Positions 15,521-23,781 of a stretch of 64,000 nucleotides of DNA are shown piece by piece. A model generated the notes under the pieces. That model saw only the letters and a program-made list of their open reading frames with translations. It searched no databases and was not told where the DNA came from. The position numbers and the translations under genes are program-made. The stretch is from a virus: positions 26,872 through 90,871 of IMG/VR virus record IMGVR_UViG_3300028840_003688; one strand, 5' to 3'. How positions within the stretch are numbered: position 1 is the first letter of the stretch; every line of letters begins with the position of its first letter.

Positions 15521-15640
15521 CTCTTCGGCAGGCAACTAGTTCACCTACAGTAAAGAGCCCCGAAGGGCCTGCCCCGAAGGGCTTTCCTGCTTCACAGGGA
15601 TGCCAACGCAAGAACCCTCCACAGGCAGGGCCGAGGCGTT
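15505..15640 (-). ncRNA. candidate omega RNA at tnpB 3' end
   Basis: TnpB proteins use an RNA that overlaps the 3' end of their own gene and runs into the right end of the element. Here the - strand has two tandem GCCCTTCGGGGC hairpins (15571-15582 and 15557-15568), and CTTCGGCAGGC at 15523-15533 can pair with GCCTGCCCCGAAG at 15567-15579. The exact ends and the guide are not determined, and these hairpins could also be a terminator. Confidence 0.35.
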
Positions 15641-16720
15641 CCCACGGCCTAGAATGATGGTAGCGGCATTCAAGTCCGCTTGCGAGTAGAAGCCACACGA
15701 AGTGCAGAAGAAGTCCTCGCCATCACGAGAGGCCTCGTCCGTGTAGCCGCACACCGAGCAGGTCTGAGAAGTGTAGGCAGGCTCCACTTCGATCAGCTCC
15801 CCGCCGTTCCACTCCAGCTTGTACGCCAGCATCCCCCGGAACTGGCTCCAACCCGCATCTGCGATGTGACGAGCGAGAAAGGGATTTCGGATCATGTTCC
15901 TGACCCGAAGGTCTTCGATAACGACCCGCGAGTAGTTTCGAGCGTAGAAGGTCGAAAGCTCATGCAAGAAGTGGCGGCGCTGCTGCCGCACACGACGATG
16001 CAGTCGCGCAAGCTTCTTCTTCTGCTTCAAGAAGTTCGCCGAGCCCTTCTTCTTGCGACTGAGCTTCTTGTGCGCACGGCGAAGCTGTTCGAGCGAACGC
16101 TTGAGTGGACGTGGGCTCTTGATGAGACGACCGTCGCTGTCAGCTGCAAAGTAGGTGATGCCTCGATCGATGCCTATCGAGCGCTCATCCGAAAGCCCTG
16201 GTGCACCGTGCTCGACCTCAGACAGCAAGCAAGCGTACCAGTGATCTGCGTCCCGCACGATGGTCACGCTCTTCATCTTCCCTTCGAAGGGACGGTGAAC
16301 CACGATCTTCATCCTTCCCACCTTCGGGAACTGAAGCCTCGAACCTTCAAGCTTGCACGCGCGAGGCTCCGTCATGGCCATGCGATGGCGGCCCTTCTTT
16401 TTGAAGCGGGGCGCCTTGCTCACGCCTTTGAAGCAGCGCTTCCAGGCCTTCTCCAGTGTCATGAGCGTCTGTGTAGCAACGTCACGAGGGACGTCACGGA
16501 TCCAGTCATGCTCTGCGCGAAGGTGCTTCAGCTGCTTGATCTGGTCGAAAGCCGTGGGGTACACCTTCTCCCCTTTGCAGCGGCGCATGCCCATCAAATG
16601 CTGTTCCAGTGCAAGGTTCCACAAGAAGCGAAGGGTGTTCTCCCAGGAGAGCAGTCTCTGCTCCTGTGCTTCATCGGGATAGACCCGATACTTGAAGGTC
16701 TTGTAGACCGGCACGGTCAA
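15545..16720 (-). CDS. tnpB: TnpB RNA-guided endonuclease (IS200/IS605 family, orphan)
   Basis: A 391-residue TnpB of normal length. The RuvC nuclease residues are intact: Asp185 in GIDRGITYFA, Glu269 in VVIEDLRV and Asp349 in QADLNAATIIL. The zinc finger is Cys321-x2-Cys324 and Cys339-x2-Cys342. The N-terminal helical and beta domains (KTFKYRVYPDEAQEQ...) are typical. There is no TnpA transposase nearby, so it is an orphan or a domesticated copy. It lies between small genes of the opposite strand. It may cut at the donor site to promote retention or may attack a competing element. Confidence 0.92.
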   Translation of the reverse strand: MTVPVYKTFKYRVYPDEAQEQRLLSWENTLRFLWNLALEQHLMGMRRCKGEKVYPTAFDQIKQLKHLRAEHDWIRDVPRDVATQTLMTLEKAWKRCFKGVSKAPRFKKKGRHRMAMTEPRACKLEGSRLQFPKVGRMKIVVHRPFEGKMKSVTIVRDADHWYACLLSEVEHGAPGLSDERSIGIDRGITYFAADSDGRLIKSPRPLKRSLEQLRRAHKKLSRKKKGSANFLKQKKKLARLHRRVRQQRRHFLHELSTFYARNYSRVVIEDLRVRNMIRNPFLARHIADAGWSQFRGMLAYKLEWNGGELIEVEPAYTSQTCSVCGYTDEASRDGEDFFCTSCGFYSQADLNAATIILGRGNASALPVEGSCVGIPVKQESPSGQALRGSLL

Positions 16721-16778
16721 AGGCTAACCTATCTCTTGAGACAGGAGCAAGAACCTGTGGAAAACTTGAGGAGACATT

Positions 16779-17135
16779 GTGAACCGCTTCGCATTCCCAG
16801 GTGAGAAGAACGTCCTCTTCCCGCGCCTCGATCCCATCGATGACACGAGAAGGCTCGATCCCAACGCGCCGGTGCTCGAAGCCTACCTTGGCGGCAGAAG
16901 GGTGCTCCTGGCTCGACCAGACCCGAAGACGAGACGACCTGGGATGCCAGTAGACCTGACCATCCCTCTATCGGTCTCACGCTACCGCTATGCTCGCGAC
17001 ATCGAACGTGATCGCGCTACAATGCCCTTTGAGCCCACGCCCATCGTCGGGTTCGAGCAAGACACCACGCCCCTCTGGGCAGCGCTTGCCGTAGCTGGCG
17101 CCATCGTCGGCCTCACCCTCTACTTGGCCCCCTGA
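16779..17135 (+). CDS. tail-anchored membrane protein
   Basis: A 118-residue protein with a soluble N-terminal part rich in Arg and Pro and one C-terminal membrane span, LWAALAVAGAIVGLTLYLAP. The GTG start has a strong GAGGAGA ribosome-binding sequence. It is first of three short + strand genes before the convergent terminator. Its architecture is that of the C-terminally anchored proteins encoded at 37-46 kb on the other strand, so it may belong to the same structure. Confidence 0.7.
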   Translation: MNRFAFPGEKNVLFPRLDPIDDTRRLDPNAPVLEAYLGGRRVLLARPDPKTRRPGMPVDLTIPLSVSRYRYARDIERDRATMPFEPTPIVGFEQDTTPLWAALAVAGAIVGLTLYLAP

Positions 17136-17136
17136 G

Positions 17137-17322
17137 ATGCAAGAACGAAAGATCCGAACCATCACTGGAAAGCAGAACCCGGGAGGGCTCTTCGTTCCGC
17201 ACACGCCGGCCCCGTCCTACCACGGCTACCATGGCGTAGAAGCCATGAGCGACGACAAGGCCATCCTCTTTCTCATCATCGGAGTCGGCCTCGTCATCGC
17301 TGGCGCGGCGACGATGAAGTGA
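17137..17322 (+). CDS. small tail-anchored membrane protein
   Basis: A 61-residue protein: 40 polar residues then one membrane span, ILFLIIGVGLVIAGAATMK, at the C-terminus. It begins one base after the stop of the preceding membrane protein gene. A GGAGTCGG-like region at its end precedes the next gene. Family unknown; the layout matches other anchored proteins of this window. Confidence 0.65.
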   Translation: MQERKIRTITGKQNPGGLFVPHTPAPSYHGYHGVEAMSDDKAILFLIIGVGLVIAGAATMK

Positions 17323-17326
17323 AACC

Positions 17327-17542
17327 ATGAGTGGCGTTCGAATCACCCGGAGCCAGCTCCGGAAGAGGAAGAAGAAGGCCTTGGCGAGTGCGCCCTACTG
17401 GGTGATCTGGCGAGACGAGAACATGCGCTGGATGGCCGAGTTCAACGGCGACTTCTACGTCGAGCTGGAAGCGTCTAGCCACGATGAGCTGATGGCCAAC
17501 ATCAACTTCATCACCGACACTGGACAGACTGAAGTCAACTGA
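17327..17542 (+). CDS. small basic protein, unknown
   Basis: A 71-residue protein with a basic N-terminus (RSQLRKRKKKALASAP) and a Trp-rich strand region (YWVIWRDENMRWMAEF). It is the last gene before the convergent junction and terminator. No family recognised. Confidence 0.6.
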   Translation: MSGVRITRSQLRKRKKKALASAPYWVIWRDENMRWMAEFNGDFYVELEASSHDELMANINFITDTGQTEVN

Positions 17543-17553
17543 GTCAGACTATA

Positions 17554-17570
17554 CGTAGGCGTAGCCTACG
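17554..17570. promoter_or_regulatory. palindrome at convergent junction
   Basis: CGTAGGC-GTA-GCCTACG is a perfect 7-bp inverted repeat with a 3-base centre, placed between the last + strand gene and the terminator hairpin. It could be a protein-binding site or a minor hairpin; no role is evident. Confidence 0.4.
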
Positions 17571-17599
17571 AGGTCACCCCTGCCCACTGGTGGCCACCC

Positions 17600-17640
17600 T
17601 GAAGCCAGCGTGTCTCGATCCACGCTGGCTTCAGCTTTTA
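17600..17640 (+). terminator. intrinsic terminator at convergent junction
   Basis: TGAAGCCAGCGTG (17600-17612) pairs over 13 perfect bp with CACGCTGGCTTCA (17621-17633), followed by GCTTTTA. It ends the left + strand transcript where the long - strand block finishes. Confidence 0.85.
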
Positions 17641-18039
17641 GATCCCAAAGCTCGGGAGTGAGCTGTTGTGAGGGTCCTTCGGGTCGACGTACTGCATCGC
17701 CAGCACCTTACTCTTCGCGAAGACCGGAGGACACTTGGTCTGGTCCTGAGCCACCTCCCACTTGCGCACACGCCACATGCCTCCTGGCGTGTTCGGCTTG
17801 AGATGCTTCGGGACGATCGTGGCCATCAGCTGAAAGACAAAAGTCATCTCTTGAGCACGGTTCATGCCTAAAGGCAGCGTACGCGTCTCGTACAGCTGCT
17901 CGCTCTCTGACCCTCCGTCAGGATGAAAGGTCAGTCCGAGCAAGGTCTCTACTGGCTTGCACGTCTCCTTCTTCTTCTTGTGGTAAACGACAGCGCCGCC
18001 ACCAAGGGCGAGCAGAATGGCTGCAAGGATGGGGTCCAT
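17638..18039 (-). CDS. N-terminally anchored membrane protein
   Basis: A 133-residue protein with a membrane span right at the N-terminus (ILAAILLALGGGAVVY) followed by HKKKK, so by the positive-inside rule the remaining soluble part should face the cytoplasm or particle interior. That is the same orientation as the C-tail-anchored proteins of this element. It is the last gene of the - strand block. Family unknown. Confidence 0.65.
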   Translation of the reverse strand: MDPILAAILLALGGGAVVYHKKKKETCKPVETLLGLTFHPDGGSESEQLYETRTLPLGMNRAQEMTFVFQLMATIVPKHLKPNTPGGMWRVRKWEVAQDQTKCPPVFAKSKVLAMQYVDPKDPHNSSLPSFGI

Positions 18040-18047
18040 GGGATCTC

Positions 18048-21000
18048 CTAGAGGATGGCACCCCAGAGATGAACGGGGGTGGGAAGGTCGAAAGCGTTGC
18101 CGTTGCGACGGTAGTTCTCCCGGAAGATATCACCGACGAACTCTTGCTGGCGAGCAGAGGCAAACTCCTCGTTGAAGTCGTCGAACATGCTTTCAGCGAA
18201 CGTCGGCTCGACCACGGTAGAGCGCTCTCGGATCGACTCGTACGCTCGGATGATGCCTTCAGGGCGCTCCAGGCTCATGCCTTGGCGCCGAAGCATGCGA
18301 CGAAGCTCGTCTTCCTGGGCAGGGGCGCAAGGCACCTTGTAGCTCTTCATGATCTCAACCAGGAGCGACGTGAACTCAGGACGCTGGATGTACTGCTTGC
18401 CCTTCTGGCGCCCCTGGATGATCTCCCAAAGCCGCCGCGCGATCCGGCGCGCAACACACTCAGAGTGGGCCTGATGCCGGAGCGCGAAGTCTTCCTTGAA
18501 AGCCATCGTGTGCACAATGGTCTGGCTCTCGATGTTGAACAGCTCACGGAACGCCGACAGAGGAGCCTTGTCACACAGGGCGACGAGTCTCAGGGCTCTG
18601 TCCTCGGCGGCTTCTTTGCCAAACAACTTTCGCACCTCGTTCAAGTAGAACCGCTGACGCTTGCCGCCGGCTCCCACCGTCTGAAGCTCCCCCTTCTTCC
18701 GCTTCTTGATCAAAGCCATCGCGTCATACCCAGGCTGGTTGGCCACCCTTGAGACGAACACCTCCAGCTCGTCAGAGACGCGCTGCGCAGCAGCCTCGAA
18801 GCTCCGCGTGTTGACCTGACCTCGGCTTCTCGCCTTCTCCTCTTGCAGCTGATCTAGCGAACCATCGATGCTGCAAAGCGCGTCGATGAACTTCGCGACG
18901 TCTACACGAGAGAACCGATCGAACTGACGCTTCATGCTGCGGACGGGCTGATTGGTCGCAGCAGCCAGCCAGTCCAGCATCTCCTCGCGCTCGTCAAACG
19001 GAAGATCGTAGACCGGGTCACTGTCTGCATACCAAGCCGGAGCCAGATCGCTCATGGGCTGCGGCGTCTGCTGCTTCTTCTCCCAGCCCTCTGGCGTGCC
19101 TGGTGTCGTGCGGTACTGGCCGCCACGGACGCGGAACCAAGCGATGATCTCCTCCGGAAGGTGCTCCCGAAACACCTCACGCGGCTCAGGCGCCCTGAAG
19201 CTACCTCGAAGCTTCGTCTCCGGCCACGGCGCCTCAGGCGCAACGAAGCGTCCCTCTCGGCCCGAAAGAACGTCTTGGACCTGCGCCGTCACCTTCAGCG
19301 ACTCTTCGATCCACTTCTCCAGCGCGAGTACGCGGGTGAACTTCCCTGCATCAGAAGCCCACTCCATCCAAAGCTCAGACAGACCTCGGCACACACCATC
19401 ATCTGGTCCGCAGTCTCCGACCTGCCCGGGGCTCATCACTGGCATCGCGGGGGAAAGCTTTCCGTCCGTGCCAAGCCACCAGTTGAGCCCGCTCTCCTTT
19501 CCGGAGAAGACCCAGTTGGCCAAGTCCAGACCAGCGGGGCCGTAGAGCCTCCCGTCGTCTGCTCTTGCACGCTGACGCTGGCGCGCTTCTTCGATCTTCG
19601 GGTCAAGCACGATCGGTTCATCATCCGGCTCGTCAAAGCGACCCACCAGCTTGCCGAAGTCCTCGAAGCTTAGATCCTCATCATCCTCATCTTCATCGAA
19701 GTCCTCGTCGAACTCACTTTGGTTCGGGATGAACTCCATCTTGGAGACCAAGCTCTGCTTCTTGCGGCCTCCGCTCTTGATGAGCTGCTGCCGGTTGCCC
19801 TTCTCGCCCCAATGGACCCGGTAGATGATGCAGAGCCGTCGAATCGACTCGGCGTCCAGACTCAAGCAGGTTTGAATCTTCGTATCCTCGCCGCTCGTCA
19901 GACGCTTGCCTCGACGCTTCTCGATGTTCTGGATGAAAGCTTCTTCGCTCGAAGGCCCTGGCGCGCTGCCCAGATCCTCGAACTCCACCGCCTCGACCGG
20001 CTCAACTTCTCGGGTTTGAGGTCGCGCTGGGCGACGTTCCTCGGCTTGAGGTCGCGCCGGGCGAAGACGGGGGCGCGGCGCCTCGGGGACACCCATGGGC
20101 TCGATGTCCTCAGAAGAGATCGTCGGCACCTCAGGCTCAGGCGGAAGCTCACGGAACGAACGCCCAGGTACTGTCGCCCTGGGGGCGACGCGGGCCCCCG
20201 ATGGGGCCTCGGGCTGGGGCCGGAGCCGGAACGGCTCCGCGATCATCTTCTCCTCGTCGAACTCCTCGATGTAGAGGCCCGTCGTCGCAACACTCGTGTG
20301 GCCGAGCATCTTCTGAACCCGGTTCATGGGCGTTCCGCCTTCGATGGCGATGCGCGCGAACAAGCCACGCAAACCATGAGGGTGCGCTCGCTGGAAGTCC
20401 GGGCTTCCCGGCTCGATACCAGCCTTTTCCGCTCGACGGCGAAGCATCATCGCGATCCCCGGGCGCGTGAGACCTGCCTCGCCCGTGCCCGCGTTCGCGC
20501 CCCAGTAGGCAACGGCCGGGATGAGAGGCGCATCGTCGCGGCTCAAGAGCGACGCCGCGCGGCTCTTGCCCTGGTAACGGAGCTGGTGCTCTGCCATTTT
20601 CTGGATGCGGACATCCATCTCCACCAGGGCACGCTGCGCAGCAGGAGGCACGATCACCTTGCGCTTCTTGTTCCGCTTGCCAAGCAGCGTCACCATCGGC
20701 CGGTCGTAGTCACGACGCTTCAGGCGATGGACCTCCACCGAACGCGCACCCGTCTGCGCCATGAAGATAAGCAACGCACGATCCCGGACGTCCTTGAACG
20801 TCGGCTCTCGCCCTCGGATGGGCGGGGGCACAGGACGGCCCCAGAATGCAGCCTCTGCCGCTGCCAAGGCACCGCCGCCGTGCGTTCGTGTGAACGTCGT
20901 AGCCAACAGCCGCAGGAAGAACGTCAAGGGCGTCTGCTTGGCCTTGCGCGCCTGCTGTCTGAAGCTCGGTGCCTCACTGAGCACCTGCTTCAGCGGCGGC

Positions 21001-21716
21001 GTCCAGATGTTGAACCGCAAGAGCGGCTCCTCACGACCCGGCACGTTCTCCGTGCTGCTCGTGATGAAGTACTTCCAGAGCGAGCTGAGGGCGCTCAAGC
21101 GCGTGACCATCATGGACGCACGCTCGGCGCCTGAAGGCGCCTGGACCTTCGGGACGTAGTACCGAAACACATCCTCAGGAGGCCGAATGACAGCGCCTCC
21201 GTTCGCTCGTCGATATTCTTCAACCGTGGGTGTCCTCACCAGGGTCTTGGCTCTTACCAGACAGCCCAACCGCTTCACGTACCAGTCGTAGCTGCGCGTC
21301 ATGAAGGTCTTGGTACGCAAACCCTCCAAGTTGATGCCAGGGTTGTCCTTCACGACCTCGAAGATGATGAGATCATCCCGGCGACTCGGGTCAGCACGCA
21401 ACCGCTCCTCCGTCAGAGGGTCGTCGTGCTCACGCAGCCACCGAGCGAACTCTACCGCATCTGCACGCCGCACTTGGTCGGGAGTGACGATTCGACCCTT
21501 CTCTTTACGGTACCACTCGAAGAACTGGAGAATGGAAAAGCTGTAGCTTCTCAGGGTGTTACGGCTCCTGATCGCACGAAGAAAGTCCACCAGCGCCGAA
21601 GTGAAGGCCTGACCACGAGGCTGGTACTTCCACTCCTGTCCGATCTGACCGAGGGTCAGCTCCGTTCGGGTCTGCTGATCCTGCGGCTTGTCGAGGCTGA
21701 TGACACTCTGGGCCAC
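18048..21716 (-). CDS. giant tyrosine recombinase with 700-residue extension
   Basis: A 1222-residue protein, about three to four times the usual integrase length. Residues 30-220 contain a SAM-like core-binding region (RSRNTLRSYSFSILQFFEWY). Residues 300-490 form a complete catalytic domain: Arg325 in QTGARSVEVHRL, a lysine-rich hairpin near 347-353, His447-Gly-Leu-Arg450, His473 in MLGHTSVATTG, and nucleophile Tyr482. The rest has a Pro/Arg-rich linker (500-590), an acidic patch, and several hundred residues of unknown, mainly helical sequence ending PTPVHLWGAIL. The GTG start lies five bases after a palindrome (21722-21738) and has no clear ribosome-binding sequence, so the true start may differ. 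It probably integrates or resolves the element. Confidence 0.85.
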   Translation of the reverse strand: MAQSVISLDKPQDQQTRTELTLGQIGQEWKYQPRGQAFTSALVDFLRAIRSRNTLRSYSFSILQFFEWYRKEKGRIVTPDQVRRADAVEFARWLREHDDPLTEERLRADPSRRDDLIIFEVVKDNPGINLEGLRTKTFMTRSYDWYVKRLGCLVRAKTLVRTPTVEEYRRANGGAVIRPPEDVFRYYVPKVQAPSGAERASMMVTRLSALSSLWKYFITSSTENVPGREEPLLRFNIWTPPLKQVLSEAPSFRQQARKAKQTPLTFFLRLLATTFTRTHGGGALAAAEAAFWGRPVPPPIRGREPTFKDVRDRALLIFMAQTGARSVEVHRLKRRDYDRPMVTLLGKRNKKRKVIVPPAAQRALVEMDVRIQKMAEHQLRYQGKSRAASLLSRDDAPLIPAVAYWGANAGTGEAGLTRPGIAMMLRRRAEKAGIEPGSPDFQRAHPHGLRGLFARIAIEGGTPMNRVQKMLGHTSVATTGLYIEEFDEEKMIAEPFRLRPQPEAPSGARVAPRATVPGRSFRELPPEPEVPTISSEDIEPMGVPEAPRPRLRPARPQAEERRPARPQTREVEPVEAVEFEDLGSAPGPSSEEAFIQNIEKRRGKRLTSGEDTKIQTCLSLDAESIRRLCIIYRVHWGEKGNRQQLIKSGGRKKQSLVSKMEFIPNQSEFDEDFDEDEDDEDLSFEDFGKLVGRFDEPDDEPIVLDPKIEEARQRQRARADDGRLYGPAGLDLANWVFSGKESGLNWWLGTDGKLSPAMPVMSPGQVGDCGPDDGVCRGLSELWMEWASDAGKFTRVLALEKWIEESLKVTAQVQDVLSGREGRFVAPEAPWPETKLRGSFRAPEPREVFREHLPEEIIAWFRVRGGQYRTTPGTPEGWEKKQQTPQPMSDLAPAWYADSDPVYDLPFDEREEMLDWLAAATNQPVRSMKRQFDRFSRVDVAKFIDALCSIDGSLDQLQEEKARSRGQVNTRSFEAAAQRVSDELEVFVSRVANQPGYDAMALIKKRKKGELQTVGAGGKRQRFYLNEVRKLFGKEAAEDRALRLVALCDKAPLSAFRELFNIESQTIVHTMAFKEDFALRHQAHSECVARRIARRLWEIIQGRQKGKQYIQRPEFTSLLVEIMKSYKVPCAPAQEDELRRMLRRQGMSLERPEGIIRAYESIRERSTVVEPTFAESMFDDFNEEFASARQQEFVGDIFRENYRRNGNAFDLPTPVHLWGAIL

Positions 21717-21721
21717 GAGTC

Positions 21722-21738
21722 GATTCTACTGTAGAATC
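21722..21738. promoter_or_regulatory. palindromic site before recombinase gene
   Basis: GATTCTAC-T-GTAGAATC is a perfect 8-bp inverted repeat, five bases upstream of the recombinase start codon (minus direction). It is a likely operator or recombinase site; related TCTAC/GTAGA palindromes occur at 23762 and 51428. Confidence 0.5.
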
Positions 21739-21743
21739 CGCGA

Positions 21744-21929
21744 TCAGTCTTCCGCTGAGCGCATCTGGGTGATGACATCGCCTTCAGACTCGAACAGCGC
21801 AGCTTTCGCGTTCTTGTACAAGACTTCCGCAAAGACCTGCTCTCCGATATTCATGCACATGTCCCCGAATTCAGTAAGAGTCTTTGCGCTTCCCGTTCGG
21901 ATGGCTCTCTCCGCTACTGAGGTCAGCAA
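21744..21929 (-). CDS. small helical protein, unknown
   Basis: A 61-residue helical protein starting with TTG (no ATG or GTG in frame nearby). It ends 28 bases before the recombinase gene, with the palindrome between. The composition is protein-like, with no recognised motif. The weak start makes it uncertain. Confidence 0.45.
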   Translation of the reverse strand: MLTSVAERAIRTGSAKTLTEFGDMCMNIGEQVFAEVLYKNAKAALFESEGDVITQMRSAED

Positions 21930-21952
21930 CCGCTTGAGCGAGGCTTCCGCGG

Positions 21953-22213
21953 TTACCTGTTACACGCCGTCACCTCCACGTCTAGATCTCGCTCCGGCGC
22001 CTGTCCCGGTTCTTCCGGGCCTGGCGGCATATCGGGCCCGGGGATGAAATGGATCGTCAGCGTGACGAGCTGCCCGTCCTCTTGCTGAGTCCAGCTCATC
22101 CCATGGACAGAGCAGAGGTTGATCCCCATTTGGTTCGGGATGGCGTCGATTGGAAGCGGCGCCAGCTCGGGGTGGGCGATCAGCTCGTCAATGGTCTTGG
22201 TGGTGTGTTTCAT
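21953..22213 (-). CDS. small protein, unknown
   Basis: An 86-residue protein whose sequence (for example AHPELAPLPIDAIPNQMG, then a strand with LVTLTIHFIPG) suggests a short helix and beta strands with a Pro-rich acidic C-terminus. Its ATG overlaps the end of the preceding membrane protein gene by 26 bases. No family recognised. Confidence 0.6.
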   Translation of the reverse strand: MKHTTKTIDELIAHPELAPLPIDAIPNQMGINLCSVHGMSWTQQEDGQLVTLTIHFIPGPDMPPGPEEPGQAPERDLDVEVTACNR

Positions 22214-22421
22214 GATAGATCTCTTCGCTCTCGGTGATGCCCAGCCGCTTCGCGGCGGCGAGGGGACACATGGTTACCGGGTCCTCGTCCTCTTTCCGGC
22301 GTTTGTCCCACTGGTAGTGTCGATACTCGATGAGCCCCTTGTGCAAGATCGCAAGCAGCAAGTAGACAACCGCCAGAGCGATCAAGACCAACCCCGCCAG
22401 CTTCAGGACAGTCCAGATCAT
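22188..22421 (-). CDS. small membrane protein with N-terminal span
   Basis: A 77-residue protein: one long hydrophobic segment (LKLAGLVLIALAVVYLLLAI) directly after the N-terminus, then a basic-acidic cytoplasmic-type tail with HYQWDKRRKEDED. The ATG at 22421 overlaps the preceding stop codon (ATGA). A longer frame to 22652 is a shadow of the upstream gene. Confidence 0.7.
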   Translation of the reverse strand: MIWTVLKLAGLVLIALAVVYLLLAILHKGLIEYRHYQWDKRRKEDEDPVTMCPLAAAKRLGITESEEIYHETHHQDH

Positions 22422-23107
22422 CTCTTCTTTTTCGGCTTGTCCTTCACGGTCTTCGCTTCCAACTCGCGGTGATACTGCTTGATGAGCGGGTGCCAACGCA
22501 CAGAGCGGCCCGGAGGAGCCTTCTCCTTCTTGCGAGCCTGGCTCACCAGCGCTTCCTTGCCCGACTTGCTGCGCATCAGGCGCTGAATGACGCTCTTCGG
22601 CAGACAGAGCCGCTTGCGACCTCCAGAGAGGCTGTTGCTCGGAGCGCCACACTTGTCCGAGTAGTCCACGTCACCGCCACGCTTGACGATGACCACGCGC
22701 CAGTCCTGCGTCGTCCAAGCGTAGCTCTGGTAGCCCGGAGCCCGGTTCTCGCGGTACCCGTTCAGCGTGTAAGCATTCGCTTCGAAATCCCCCGCCTTGT
22801 ACTCGGCGAGCGTCTGTTCAGCCCAGTCGCGACCAGAGTCGCCGCCCCACAAGAGCCACGCCTGGTAGCCCTTGCTGTCGACGCCCCAGCCCTTCCCCTT
22901 CTTGTCGACCTCGTGACGCGCGAAGTAGCTCACCATCCGCTTGATGGTCGAGAGCGACACCCGCTGCTGATTCGCGAGTTGAGAGCCCCGACGGATCCCC
23001 ACTGACGTGCAGCAACGGCGACTCTGAGGCAACGAGTTCCGCAAGTCGATGCCCTTCTGGGCCTCGCGAGCGACCTCAAGCGGCGGGATGAAAGACGGCT
23101 CAGACAT
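22418..23107 (-). CDS. conserved phage-type protein
   Basis: A 229-residue basic protein. The pattern SFIPPLEVAREAQKGIDLRN, then VGIRRGSQLAN, SLSTIKRMVSYFARHEVDK and AWLLWGGDSGRDWA is one I associate with conserved phage/mobile-element proteins of unknown role. The helical RMVSYFARH part looks like a nucleic-acid-binding helix-turn-helix. The C-terminus is a Lys-rich tail. It is in the same operon as the small membrane protein and the GIY-YIG-like protein. Confidence 0.7.
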   Translation of the reverse strand: MSEPSFIPPLEVAREAQKGIDLRNSLPQSRRCCTSVGIRRGSQLANQQRVSLSTIKRMVSYFARHEVDKKGKGWGVDSKGYQAWLLWGGDSGRDWAEQTLAEYKAGDFEANAYTLNGYRENRAPGYQSYAWTTQDWRVVIVKRGGDVDYSDKCGAPSNSLSGGRKRLCLPKSVIQRLMRSKSGKEALVSQARKKEKAPPGRSVRWHPLIKQYHRELEAKTVKDKPKKKR

Positions 23108-23324
23108 GGGCTAGGTGGTCGGGATGAATATGAAAGGCGCCATGATCATCCAAGTCTCTACCAGTGCGAGTGTCAAAACGGCGAGACCAAGACACCTCAG
23201 GCCGAAAGGGACCTGAACGCCGAACAACTCGCTTGAGTGTAACGACGTGCAAGCGCTTCTTGACGACCGAAGCCTGCAGAACATGAGAAGGGTCGGCGTT
23301 CTCAACGAGACGGATCGTCATCAT
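23100..23324 (-). CDS. small basic protein, unknown
   Basis: A 74-residue basic, His-rich protein (ends DDHGAFHIHPDHLAHV). The ATG at 23324 follows GGGAGG and overlaps the preceding stop (ATGATGA). The end overlaps the next gene by eight bases. Function unknown. Confidence 0.6.
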   Translation of the reverse strand: MMTIRLVENADPSHVLQASVVKKRLHVVTLKRVVRRSGPFRPEVSWSRRFDTRTGRDLDDHGAFHIHPDHLAHV

Positions 23325-23758
23325 GCCTCCCAAGGTCGGCCGAACGCCTGCTCGAACTTTCGCTCGATGACCTCGTACATCGGAAGTTGAAGTGTAGCAG
23401 ACTCGCGCTTGATCCAATCCCGGAAAGGCTTCGTCACCTTCATCGAGGTGAACGTCATCGCCTGCCGCTTTGCCTGCGCATCATCTGGGAGCTTGAGCCA
23501 CAACGGCAGCTTGCCATGCCGCGCCACGTGTCCGATCAGGTTGCACAGCTCATCCGTCGGGCTGAACCAACCAGAATGCGTGTGACACGACGCGAAATAG
23601 GACCGGAGCGCGACCTCCGTCCTGACCGTGCCTTCAGCTGTCGCAGTCAGCTCGATAACCCGAGGACTGAACGACTGTATCGTCGCCACGCGCTCCTGCG
23701 GGTTCTTGGCGTACCCGATGAACACACGCCCGCAGTCGCTGCCCGCAAAGAGGATCAT
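23321..23758 (-). CDS. GIY-YIG / T5orf172-like nuclease domain protein
   Basis: A 145-residue protein. GRVFIGYAKNPQERVATIQS (about residues 12-31) corresponds to the VKIG.S.NPE.RL..LQ block of small GIY-YIG nucleases, and RTEVALRSYFASCHTHSGWF to the ..E..LH..F...R..GEWF block. The usual first GIY strand is replaced by MILFAGSD, so catalytic ability is uncertain. The ATG at 23758 begins exactly at the fold and lies 3 bases after the palindrome at 23762-23778. Confidence 0.65.
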   Translation of the reverse strand: MILFAGSDCGRVFIGYAKNPQERVATIQSFSPRVIELTATAEGTVRTEVALRSYFASCHTHSGWFSPTDELCNLIGHVARHGKLPLWLKLPDDAQAKRQAMTFTSMKVTKPFRDWIKRESATLQLPMYEVIERKFEQAFGRPWEA

Positions 23759-23761
23759 CTT

Positions 23762-23778
23762 GGGTAGAAAGTCTACCC
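23762..23778. promoter_or_regulatory. palindromic site before GIY-YIG-like gene
   Basis: GGGTAGA-AAG-TCTACCC is a perfect 7-bp inverted repeat that ends 3 bases before the start codon in the minus direction, where a ribosome-binding sequence would be expected. It could be an operator or an RNA hairpin controlling translation. Confidence 0.5.
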
Positions 23779-23781
23779 GAA

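Noticed and set aside
17554-17570. Attachment site for the recombinase
   Set aside because: It is a short palindrome without a second copy or flanking arm sites in the window, so an att role cannot be supported.
18069-21734. Long + strand frames (up to 471 residues) opposite the recombinase gene
   Set aside because: They are Arg/Leu-rich translations antisense to a gene with clear catalytic motifs; high GC content produces such frames. No ribosome-binding sites or motifs.
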